7,312 bases of DNA, taken from NCBI GenBank assembly GCA_946059285.1, contig CAMGMW010000057.1:1-7312 (forward strand), read 5' to 3'. The stretch comes from an uncultured Clostridia bacterium (GTDB lineage Bacteria > Bacillota_A > Clostridia > Oscillospirales > Oscillospiraceae). Below are positions 1-6,452 of this stretch, piece after piece. The notes under the pieces are model-generated. The model ran no database searches. It was not told the DNA's origin and saw nothing but the letters and a program-made list of their open reading frames with translations. Numbering within the stretch: position 1 is the first letter of the stretch; each line of letters starts with the position of its first letter. A program made the position numbers and the translations under genes.

Positions 1-82
1 AAATCGTCCTTTATTCTTTTGCAAAAGTGTAACACATCATTGACAAACCCACATTTGGGAAAGAAAAAGTGTACACAGGCAC

Positions 83-111
83 TTGCGCAATGGACACTGT
101 TGTGTTATATT
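83..111 (+). promoter_or_regulatory. Candidate sigma-A promoter of typA
   Basis: A -35-like TTGCGC (83-88) is followed after 17 bp by TATATT (106-111). The -10 is preceded by TGT (103-105), an extended -10 (TGn) arrangement that can compensate for a weak -35. Transcription would start near 118, giving a leader of about 60 nt that includes the hairpin at 141-159. A perfect TTGACA also occurs at 40-45, but no -10 lies at the right distance from it. This is a motif-based call only. Confidence 0.5.
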
Positions 112-140
112 ATTTATTTGTGAAAGATTGCAAATGATAT

Positions 141-159
141 ACAGCGGTGCGTCCGCTGT
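141..159 (+). promoter_or_regulatory. Hairpin in the typA 5' leader
   Basis: ACAGCGG (141-147) and CCGCTGT (153-159) form a perfect 7-bp stem with a 5-nt loop. It ends only a few bases before the ribosome binding site AGGAAAGGG (161-169). There is no U-tract after it, so it is not a terminator. It could stabilise the leader or affect ribosome access. The structure is seen directly; the role is inferred. Confidence 0.5.
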
Positions 160-177
160 CAGGAAAGGGCTGTCTCT

Positions 178-2007
178 ATGTCAGAACAGAAAAATATCAG
201 AAATATTGCCATTATCGCCCATGTCGACCACGGCAAGACCACCCTTGTGGATGAAATGCTGAAACAGGGCGGCATCTACAGAGAAAATCAGGCGATCGTT
301 GACCGGGTTATGGATTCCGGCGATCTGGAACGGGAACGTGGCATTACCATCCTCGCCAAGAATACCGCCGTCCATTATAAGGGCACGAAGATCAACATCG
401 TGGACACACCGGGTCACGCCGATTTCGGCGGAGAGGTAGAGCGGATCCTAAAGATGGTCAACGGTGTCCTGCTTCTGGTGGATGCGGCGGAGGGTCCCAT
501 GCCGCAGACCCGCTTTGTGCTGCAAAAGGCGCTGGAGCTGGGGCACAAGGTGATCGTAGTTATCAATAAAATTGACCGTCTGGACGCCCGCATTGAAGAG
601 GTCATGGACGAGGTTCTGGAACTGCTGCTGGATCTGAATGCCACGGAGGAGCAGTTTGACTCCCCCACGCTGTTCTGCTCCGCCCGGCAGGGAATCGCGA
701 CCTACGGTCCAAATGAAGCCGGCGTGAATCTGAATCCGCTCTTTGATACGATCGTCAATTATATCCCCGCGCCGGAGGGTGATCCGTCGGAACCGCTGCA
801 AATGCTGGTCTCCTCCATCGATTACAATGACTATGTCGGCCGGATCGGCATCGGCAGGATCGAGCGGGGCACTATCCGTCAAAATCAGGAGGTCACGGTC
901 TGCGATTACCACGATCCTTCGCACAGCGTCAAGGGCAAAGTCGCCGCGCTGTATGAATTTGACGGCTTGGGGAAAAAGCCCGTCACGGAAGCATCCGCAG
1001 GCGAAATCGTCGCGTTTTCCGGCATGGCGGACATCACGATCGGCAGGACGATCTGCGCACCGGATGCCCCTGCGCCGCTGCCCTTTGTGAAGATTTCCGA
1101 TCCGACCATTGAAATGACCTTTTCCGTGAACGACTCTCCCTTTGCCGGCAGGGAAGGCAAATATGTCACGTCCCGCAATCTGCGCGACCGTCTCTTCCGA
1201 GAGCTGCTGAAGGATGTATCTCTGCATGTTACGGAGCAGGGAACGGACGCCTTTAATGTGGCCGGCCGCGGTGAAATGCATATTTCGATCCTCATTGAAA
1301 CGATGCGCCGGGAGGGTTACGAATTCCAGGTGAGCACACCTCGCGTTTTGACCAAGGTCATCGACGGCAAGGTCTGTGAGCCAGTCGAGCGGATGGTGGC
1401 GGACGTGCCGGAGAGCGCCATGGGCAGCGTAATCGAAAAGATGGGACGCCGCAAGGGTGATCTTCTGTCCATGACACCGGTGGGCAGCCGTTACCGCCTT
1501 GAATTTTTGGTGCCGTCGCGAGGCTTGTTCGGCTATCGCAGTGAGTTCTTGACGGATACCCGCGGTGAGGGCATCATGTCCTCCGTGCTGGATTCCTACG
1601 CGCCGGCCAAGGGCGAAATCGAGCGCCGCAAAACCGGCTCTCTGGTTGCCTTTGAGACGGGCGAGGCCTGTGCCTACGGCTTGTTTAATGCGCAGGAGCG
1701 GGGACAACTCTTCATCGGCGCCGGTGTTGAGGTCTATGCCGGTATGGTGGTCGGAATCTGCTCGCGGAACGAGGATATGACCGTCAATGTTTGCAAGAAA
1801 AAGCAGTTAACCAACATGCGCGCCGCCGGCTCGGATGAGGCGCTGCGGCTGACAAGCCCGCGTGTTTTGTCACTGGAGCAATGCCTTGAATTTTTGGCGG
1901 ATGATGAGCTTCTGGAGGTCACGCCGAAATCTCTGCGCATTCGCAAGCGGGAGCTCGACCATGCGGCGAGAATGCGGCAGCTCATGAAAACACGAAACGA
2001 AAAATAA
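178..2007 (+). CDS. typA: Translational GTPase TypA/BipA
   Basis: This is a ribosome-associated translation-factor GTPase related to EF-G and LepA. In studied species it assists 50S subunit assembly and growth under cold or other stress. The 609-residue length is typical of the family. The G domain shows G1 AHVDHGKT (14-21), G2 RGIT (54-57), G3 DTPGH (76-80, with the catalytic-type His80), G4 NKID (130-133) and G5 CSA (167-169). A beta-barrel domain follows at about 200-300, EF-G III/V-like domains at about 305-480, and then the BipA-specific C-terminal domain, with the conserved stretch NVCKKKQLTNMRAAG (537-551) and a basic end. The ATG at 178 has AGGAAAGGG at 161-169 upstream, and the protein starts like known TypA proteins. 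It appears to be a single-gene unit with its own promoter, converging on the minus-strand operon. No defect is visible. Confidence 0.98.
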   Translation: MSEQKNIRNIAIIAHVDHGKTTLVDEMLKQGGIYRENQAIVDRVMDSGDLERERGITILAKNTAVHYKGTKINIVDTPGHADFGGEVERILKMVNGVLLLVDAAEGPMPQTRFVLQKALELGHKVIVVINKIDRLDARIEEVMDEVLELLLDLNATEEQFDSPTLFCSARQGIATYGPNEAGVNLNPLFDTIVNYIPAPEGDPSEPLQMLVSSIDYNDYVGRIGIGRIERGTIRQNQEVTVCDYHDPSHSVKGKVAALYEFDGLGKKPVTEASAGEIVAFSGMADITIGRTICAPDAPAPLPFVKISDPTIEMTFSVNDSPFAGREGKYVTSRNLRDRLFRELLKDVSLHVTEQGTDAFNVAGRGEMHISILIETMRREGYEFQVSTPRVLTKVIDGKVCEPVERMVADVPESAMGSVIEKMGRRKGDLLSMTPVGSRYRLEFLVPSRGLFGYRSEFLTDTRGEGIMSSVLDSYAPAKGEIERRKTGSLVAFETGEACAYGLFNAQERGQLFIGAGVEVYAGMVVGICSRNEDMTVNVCKKKQLTNMRAAGSDEALRLTSPRVLSLEQCLEFLADDELLEVTPKSLRIRKRELDHAARMRQLMKTRNEK

Positions 2008-2013
2008 AAAATA

Positions 2014-2047
2014 CCCACGGATGAATCATTGACATTTCCTCCGTGGG
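2014..2047 (-). terminator. Hairpin with U-tract on the minus strand
   Basis: CCCACGGA (2014-2021) and TCCGTGGG (2040-2047) form an 8-bp stem with an 18-nt loop. Read on the minus strand, the stem is followed by a T-rich run (2013 down to about 1999) that overlaps the last codons of typA. This orientation fits an intrinsic terminator for transcripts arriving from the minus-strand operon. On the plus strand there is no U-tract after it, so it is a poor typA terminator. The long loop lowers confidence. Confidence 0.5.
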
Positions 2048-2063
2048 ACACTTTCGATGCTAT

Positions 2064-2084
2064 AAAAGCCCTGAAAGCTTTTTA
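2064..2084 (+). terminator. Weak candidate terminator after typA
   Basis: AAAAGC (2064-2069) and GCTTTT (2077-2082) form a short AT-rich stem around a 7-nt loop. The run TTTTT (2079-2083) forms the 3' arm and continues just past it. The stem is weak, and it may act together with the much stronger hairpin about 80 bp downstream. Confidence 0.3.
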
Positions 2085-2162
2085 TTCGATTCCAGTATCA
2101 GGCAGAGCCGGGAGAGGACGGAACATCATTCCCTAAAACCCGTCACATACAGCCTGCCGATA

Positions 2163-2202
2163 CAAAGCGGCGGCACAGCTTCTTCGCTGTGCCGCCGCTT
2201 TG
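2163..2202. terminator. Perfect 17-bp GC-rich hairpin, probable bidirectional terminator
   Basis: The arms at 2163-2179 and 2186-2202 are exactly complementary over 17 bp, with the 6-nt loop TTCTTC (2180-2185). The stem begins CAAAGCGGC and ends GCCGCTTTG, so each direction has an A-rich 5' edge and a short T-rich 3' edge. It lies between the converging typA and minus-strand operon ends, where a shared terminator is expected. The U-tract is only TTT and then the palindrome TGCATATGCA (2201-2210) follows. Termination may therefore be incomplete, or the stem may mainly protect 3' ends. Confidence 0.65.
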
Positions 2203-2264
2203 CATATGCATACTGTTTCATTTATACGAAACTCAAAAAAACGTAAAAGGCAGGCGTTGCACGG

Positions 2265-3197
2265 TCATGTGAGTGCGCTTTCGTTTGACCACGCTGTTGG
2301 AATAACCTCCCGGTCCGCGGTGAAAGTGACCGCGTCCTGGATCCAGCCCAGTGAGGAAGGACCGCAGGCAAGCCCGTAATAGGGCGTGATCATGACCGTC
2401 GTGTCCACTGTTTCGGAGGAGCCGACATAATTTCCCGCGGTCAGCAGAAAATGGTATGTGCCGTTCTCCTGCGGTGTAAAGTCATAGGAAGTATCACCAT
2501 CCAGCGAAAGGTGCTGCAGCAGACGGTCCTCCAGATAGATGGTCAGATAGTATTCCTCCGCATACTCGACGGCATCCCATGAGAGCGTGATGGGCTTACC
2601 GATCCGGTATTCACCCTCACAGCGCAGCTCCGGTGTTTCCGGTGGAGATGGGGAGACATAGACGCAGGTCAGCGTTTTCATGATATCTTCTTTATAGTTG
2701 ATTTTGCCCCAGCGGATCTTGCACGGTCCGCCGCGATTGCAGTCTGCAAAGGTGACTACGTTGCCATCCACCGCCGTGACCCAGATGGTGTGGCGGTCAT
2801 TGCGGTAGCGGATCGCATCACCCGCCTTCAAATTGTCCAGATCATATGCTTTTTCCCATGTTTTCAGCATGGAACCGGCGTAAAGATCGGTGAGCTTCAT
2901 AGCAAATCCGTGGCACTGAATCGCGCCGCCGTAGCTGTTGCAGCCGCAGGCACCGCTGTAGCCGTAGGCACTGCAGATACCGCTGCTGTGGTGCCAGCAG
3001 GCGGTATCCGTCCAGCCGTCCGGGTTATTGTAGCGGGAGCCGATGTGATTCCAGTATTTTCCCGCGGGAAATTGCTCCTGTAACTGCTGCAGGATTGCTG
3101 CGGGGACTTCGGAGTGCTCCGTCTCCGGCTCCTTTTTGATGGAAAATGGGATTACGATCATACGCAGCAGCAGAAAAAAAACGATCAACTGTTTCAC
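2265..3197 (-). CDS. Secreted Cys-His peptidase/amidase-like protein with Fn3/Ig-like domain
   Basis: This is probably an exported, wall-active papain-like (NlpC/P60- or CHAP-type) enzyme cleaving peptide or amide bonds in peptidoglycan. I chose the GTG at 3197 (310 aa) because GGAGG (3204-3208) lies 6 nt upstream. An in-frame GTG at 3224 would fall inside a hairpin and lack a good binding site. Residues 2-22 are a hydrophobic signal or anchor segment without a clear cleavage motif. The catalytic domain spans about 38-182. It starts with a FPAGKYWNH segment (43-51) and has nucleophile Cys95 in the context IQCHGFA, His136 in RHTIWV, and a polar residue in ADCN (151-154). A Cys-rich loop (Cys67, 75, 84, 86) precedes Cys95. 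Residues about 183-270 resemble an Fn3/Ig-like domain, with ITLSWDAV (203-210), and a 40-residue tail is unassigned. It is the last gene of the operon. The fold is fairly secure; the substrate is inferred. Confidence 0.82.
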   Translation of the reverse strand: MKQLIVFFLLLRMIVIPFSIKKEPETEHSEVPAAILQQLQEQFPAGKYWNHIGSRYNNPDGWTDTACWHHSSGICSAYGYSGACGCNSYGGAIQCHGFAMKLTDLYAGSMLKTWEKAYDLDNLKAGDAIRYRNDRHTIWVTAVDGNVVTFADCNRGGPCKIRWGKINYKEDIMKTLTCVYVSPSPPETPELRCEGEYRIGKPITLSWDAVEYAEEYYLTIYLEDRLLQHLSLDGDTSYDFTPQENGTYHFLLTAGNYVGSSETVDTTVMITPYYGLACGPSSLGWIQDAVTFTADREVIPTAWSNESALT

Positions 3198-3217
3198 TGA
3201 TGTCCTCCGGTTATTCA

Positions 3218-3241
3218 CAGGCACACCGTATGGTGCGTCTG
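3218..3241 (-). promoter_or_regulatory. Intergenic hairpin before the secreted peptidase gene
   Basis: The 50-nt gap between the deacetylase-like gene and the peptidase gene contains a roughly 10-bp stem with a 4-nt loop. In the minus-strand RNA it has one mismatch (3221/3238) and one G-U pair (3223/3236). No U-tract follows, and GGAGG with the GTG start comes shortly after. It could be a processing or stability element that sets the last gene's expression apart from the coupled upstream genes. The role is inferred. Confidence 0.4.
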
Positions 3242-3247
3242 TTTTCG

Positions 3248-4552
3248 TTATCCGCAGAAGCGGCGCAAGATTTCCCGCCGGGAAAAGGTATCGGGGAGCG
3301 CTCCGCCCAGAAGGTCTCCGGCGTTTCGCAGAACGGCGGCGTCCAGCGGCGTGTCATTTGCTGCATTCTGCGGCAGCAGTCCCTCCTGTTTGCACCATGC
3401 CATCGCGCCGCTGTATTTGTGGCGGAAAGCACGGTTGCCGGCCTGCAGCCCGGCAATGCGTCCATCCACAGCGTCGTTGCGCGGGGCCGCAAGCATGGCA
3501 AACTCTCCGCAGGTCATGGGCTTGTCCGGTCGGAGCGTATTGTCGGAATAAGCAATGGCATGCGTCCGGGACAGCATGCGGAATACTTCAAAATCAGGGT
3601 CGTCCTCGCCGACATCGGCAAAGGGTGAAATATCCAGCAGCTCCTGCGCGGTCACAACCCGGTAGCCTGCTTTTTCCAGCAATTCAAGCTGTCTGCGCAG
3701 TCCGACTGCGACGGGCGTGCGCATCTGCATATTGTAGCCATCCTTCTGGAAGATGATCTGCCCGCAGAAAAAGTCCGGGTTTTCCTCCAGCTTTTGCTGC
3801 ATGGGCCGCACCATTTCCTCCAGCTCCGCCTGCATGGCGGATTCCGGATCGGCGAGCTTTGAGGCAAGCCAGCCCGCACCATCAAAGGAGGCGGCAAGAT
3901 ACAAATATCCCATCTTGTCATAAGCGTCATAGGAAGTGAAATTCTTGTCGATGCGGTCGACATAGTGGGTGGGGCGACCCATCGTCATACGGTAGCCGTA
4001 GGAGGCCCGCAGAAGCTGATCCAGCGCGGAGATATCCTCTACTACCTTGTTCAGATCTCCAAAAGAGACCCGCTTGCCATAGACATACGGCTTACGTCCG
4101 AATAAAATATGGCGGTAGCCGTGGTTGGAAAGCTGATGCCCTTCGCGGATCATGCGCTCAATGAGCTGCGGGCAGTGGACGGCGCCGCCGTGACGGTCCG
4201 CGCCGAAGGAGGGATAGTGATCATAGGCGGTTCCGCCCCAGGAAGGCGTCCCGACCTTCCCGCAGACGTCCGGATAGTTGTCGGCGGTGGTGCCGATGAT
4301 GTCAAAGGTGCCTCTGGCGCCGAAATCGTCCAGAACGTCCAGGAGCACATCAGTCAGCGCGCGTCCTTCAAACAGATCCGGAACCGCCGGCACGTCCATC
4401 GGACCGTCATCGAAGGTCATGGCGCAGACGCGCTGTTTTGTTTTGACCTGCTCGATGCGCCGGCAGTAGGAAATGTTGCACTTCGGCGCGGGAAGCAATG
4501 CGGTTTTGGCAAATTTTTTGACTTTTTTCCCGAGACGGATGAAAGTACTCAT
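3248..4552 (-). CDS. NodB/polysaccharide deacetylase-like protein with SLH-like C-terminus
   Basis: This is a carbohydrate esterase 4 (NodB homology) fold; family members remove N- or O-acetyl groups from chitin-like sugars or peptidoglycan. I place the start at the ATG at 4552 (434 aa), with AAAGGAG at 4560-4566 and a 7-nt spacer; this ATG overlaps the stop of the PHP gene (ATGA). The metal-site motifs are present: TFDDGP (46-51) and HGYRH (144-148). RPTHY (193-197) matches motif 3. Motif 4 reads FDGAGW (223-228), with Gly where the second Asp is usual. Motif 5 reads IIFQKDG (266-272), with Lys where the catalytic His is usual. Residues 309-356 (FADV...DNTLRPDKPMTCGEFAML) resemble an SLH repeat, and 376-430 may be a decayed second one. 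No signal peptide is visible; the N-terminus is a basic amphipathic stretch (6-20). The fold is secure, but classical deacetylase activity is doubtful. Confidence 0.85.
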   Translation of the reverse strand: MSTFIRLGKKVKKFAKTALLPAPKCNISYCRRIEQVKTKQRVCAMTFDDGPMDVPAVPDLFEGRALTDVLLDVLDDFGARGTFDIIGTTADNYPDVCGKVGTPSWGGTAYDHYPSFGADRHGGAVHCPQLIERMIREGHQLSNHGYRHILFGRKPYVYGKRVSFGDLNKVVEDISALDQLLRASYGYRMTMGRPTHYVDRIDKNFTSYDAYDKMGYLYLAASFDGAGWLASKLADPESAMQAELEEMVRPMQQKLEENPDFFCGQIIFQKDGYNMQMRTPVAVGLRRQLELLEKAGYRVVTAQELLDISPFADVGEDDPDFEVFRMLSRTHAIAYSDNTLRPDKPMTCGEFAMLAAPRNDAVDGRIAGLQAGNRAFRHKYSGAMAWCKQEGLLPQNAANDTPLDAAVLRNAGDLLGGALPDTFSRREILRRFCG

Positions 4553-5301
4553 GATATTGCTCCTTTCAGCGCGCGCAGCACGCACAGTCCGGCAAAGGCA
4601 CACCAGCGCAGATATGCTTTGGGTGCGGCACCGGTGCGGCGCAGCCGGATGAATTGACTTTTCGCAAGGGCAAGATGTCTGCATTTCCCGCATGAAAACG
4701 ACACAGGCTGCGCCAATGCCTCCCGCAGAGCGGGCAGCGTCAGCGTTTCTGCCGCGACGGTCACGGTCGCCCGCCCCAGTTCGCCAGGCAAATGGGCATC
4801 GCTTCCGGCGGTGCAGAGCAGACCGAGTTGCTTCGCAGCCTGTTGTGCCAGGCGGTTTGCGTCGCGGCGCTTTTTCACGGCGCGGCAGTTATAGCCCTCA
4901 ATACCGTCAAGCACAGCGCGATGCGCGTCGAGACAGGCGGCGATCTCCTCCGATGTGCGGTTGGTATGTTCAAAGGGATGCGCAGCCACGCATAGTCCGC
5001 CGGATTGGCGGATGGCTTGCACCGCCTCGGAGAACGGCACGCGACCGTTTTCCTCTCCCGGCACATGACATGGCGCCTCCAAAAACAGCCCCAACAGATG
5101 CCCATGCTCCGTGGAGTACTCCACGCCGGGGATCAGCAGCACGCCGTCCACCGTACTGGAGGGATAAAAAGCGCGATTGTGGTCACACACGGCAAAGGCG
5201 TCGATGCCTCTGCGCTTCGCGGCAGCGGTCAGCGCTTCAAGGGAGGAGCGGCTGTCCGGAGAGGCGGCAGTGTGGACATGCAGGTCCAGTCGATAATTCA
5301 T
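4549..5301 (-). CDS. PHP-domain metal-dependent phosphoesterase-like hydrolase
   Basis: This 250-residue protein belongs to the PHP superfamily (polymerase and histidinol phosphatase type), whose members use up to three metal ions to hydrolyse phosphoesters. The ordered motifs are DLHVHT (6-11), CDHN (39-42), PGVEYS (58-63), HGH (66-68), AHPFEH (107-112), EGYN (135-138) and GSDAH (166-170), so the metal site looks complete. The ATG at 5301 has AAAGGGGAG (5305-5313) just upstream and overlaps the ATP-grasp stop by ATGA. Its own stop overlaps the next start in the same way. A CGKC pair (204-207) follows the core, and residues about 216-249 form a basic then hydrophobic tail (YLRWCAFAGLCVLRALKG) that could associate with the membrane. 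The fold is clear; the substrate (small phosphoester, sugar phosphate or nucleotide) is unknown. Confidence 0.88.
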   Translation of the reverse strand: MNYRLDLHVHTAASPDSRSSLEALTAAAKRRGIDAFAVCDHNRAFYPSSTVDGVLLIPGVEYSTEHGHLLGLFLEAPCHVPGEENGRVPFSEAVQAIRQSGGLCVAAHPFEHTNRTSEEIAACLDAHRAVLDGIEGYNCRAVKKRRDANRLAQQAAKQLGLLCTAGSDAHLPGELGRATVTVAAETLTLPALREALAQPVSFSCGKCRHLALAKSQFIRLRRTGAAPKAYLRWCAFAGLCVLRALKGAIS

Positions 5302-6413
5302 AGGCTCCCCTTTCTGCGCAGGGCCTGAAAAAGATATCGCCAGAACGGCTTTTGATCAGAAAAGGAAAACAGGGCCTCTTTTGCCCGGAAGATATCCAAA
5401 GCGCCGACCGCGGCGGTCTTCAGGTGACCGTGTCGCAGATGGGACAGCAGAGACAGCGTGTCATTGAGCACGAAACGCATGCGCCGTCCGCGCCGGTAGA
5501 CACGGTCAGGCGTGGGAAACTGCTCACCGGCAGCAGCACGGATGTAATCAACGATAAACGCACTGCCGCTTTTTTCCGTCAGGGGGAAGCTGCCCCAGAT
5601 GCGGGGGTTAATCTCCAGCAGACGTCCGTCCTTGAATTCCACCATAGCGATCCCCGTGAAGTTGAATGCTTGCAGCAGCCGCACGGCATACGCCGCCAGT
5701 GTCTCGTTGTCCGTGCTGATGCAGCAGGCGGAGGGACCGCCGCTGATGGGATACTCCCGAACGCGCCGATGGCAGAAAATGCTGACGGGCTGATGCGCTT
5801 CATCCATGACCAGACATACGCCCTCGCCGTCGCCCCGCAGCAGCTCCTGCACTACGGGGTGCGGATCAAGCGCGGACATTTTTCGGTAAGCGTCGGCAAA
5901 GAGTTCGGCATTGTCTGCAACAACATAACGCTGCTCCGCGTGCAATCCCAGCTTTTCCCCGCAGCGTGGCTTGATGATGACGGGAAAGCGATCCGGTGTA
6001 CCGCAATACTCCTCCGGTATGGGAATACCGAGCTGCCGCGCAAGCTGTGCCACGGCGCGCTTATCGTTGGCGGTATCCAGCGCCGCCGTCGTCGGGATCA
6101 AAAGCTCGCATACAGCGCGGAAGCGGTCGGCATTTGCCGCCAGCATCGCCAGCGTGTCCGCGCCGATGGGCAGCAGAACAGGACGGTCATATTCCCGGCA
6201 CAGTGCCAAAAGCCGTTCCGGGTAGGTATCGTCATGCACCGAACCGTCCAGCAGCTCCCGCCGGGCAAGATATTTACAGGAAAAAGCAGGAGGAGGCGCG
6301 GGGGATTCCTGCTTTGTCTGCACGCCGCAGACTTCGTAGCCTGCCTTTGCCAGCGGTCGGATAACCGCCATGGCCGTACGGTAACGGACGTCGGTCACGA
6401 TCACTTGCCGCAT
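5298..6413 (-). CDS. ATP-grasp ligase (predicted carboxylate-amine ligase)
   Basis: ATP-grasp enzymes activate a carboxylate as an acyl phosphate and join it to an amine or thiol. This protein resembles the predicted carboligases often found in surface-polysaccharide regions (COG3919-like). The ATG at 6413 gives 371 residues, with AAGGAGG (6421-6427) and a 7-nt spacer; a longer reading from 6497 would start upstream of the predicted promoter. The N-terminal Rossmann-like domain begins VIVTDVRYRTAM (4-15). DK at 117-118, VIIKPRCG (145-152, Lys148), QELLRGDGEG (189-198) and the metal motif with Glu259 and EINPRIWGS (267-275) mark the ATP-grasp core, which looks intact. The C-terminus (354-371) is basic and aromatic, with FWRYLFQALRRKG. 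It is the first gene of the operon and overlaps the PHP gene by 4 bp. The acceptor and donor substrates are unknown. Confidence 0.87.
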   Translation of the reverse strand: MRQVIVTDVRYRTAMAVIRPLAKAGYEVCGVQTKQESPAPPPAFSCKYLARRELLDGSVHDDTYPERLLALCREYDRPVLLPIGADTLAMLAANADRFRAVCELLIPTTAALDTANDKRAVAQLARQLGIPIPEEYCGTPDRFPVIIKPRCGEKLGLHAEQRYVVADNAELFADAYRKMSALDPHPVVQELLRGDGEGVCLVMDEAHQPVSIFCHRRVREYPISGGPSACCISTDNETLAAYAVRLLQAFNFTGIAMVEFKDGRLLEINPRIWGSFPLTEKSGSAFIVDYIRAAAGEQFPTPDRVYRRGRRMRFVLNDTLSLLSHLRHGHLKTAAVGALDIFRAKEALFSFSDQKPFWRYLFQALRRKGSL

Positions 6414-6452
6414 GCGCACCCCTCCTTCTGCATACGATAAAATCTCATTATA

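Noticed and set aside
40..68. Promoter built on the perfect TTGACA at 40-45
   Set aside because: The bases at the expected -10 position (63-68, GAAAAA) do not match a -10 element; the extended -10 at 103-111 is better.
448..1707. Long open frame (419 aa) antisense to typA
   Set aside because: It lies wholly within a clearly conserved GTPase gene, has no matching ribosome binding site or recognisable motif, and its His/Arg-rich composition is typical of a shadow frame.
2043..2246. Small open frame after typA (67 aa)
   Set aside because: It runs through the hairpins of the intergenic region, including the perfect 17-bp stem, has no ribosome binding site, and its product resembles no protein family.
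3136..3756. Plus-strand open frame across the deacetylase/peptidase junction
   Set aside because: It is antisense to two genes with clear motifs and has Arg/Pro/Ala-rich low-complexity sequence without a supported start.
4553..4693. Longer N-terminus for the deacetylase-like gene, starting at 4693
   Set aside because: The extra 47 residues would overlap the PHP gene and lack a binding site, whereas the ATG at 4552 has AAAGGAG and an ATGA overlap.
5352..6440. Long open frame (362 aa) opposite the ATP-grasp gene
   Set aside because: The minus-strand frame carries the ordered ATP-grasp motifs, promoter and ribosome binding site; the opposite frame has low-complexity Gln/Arg/His-rich sequence and no motif.
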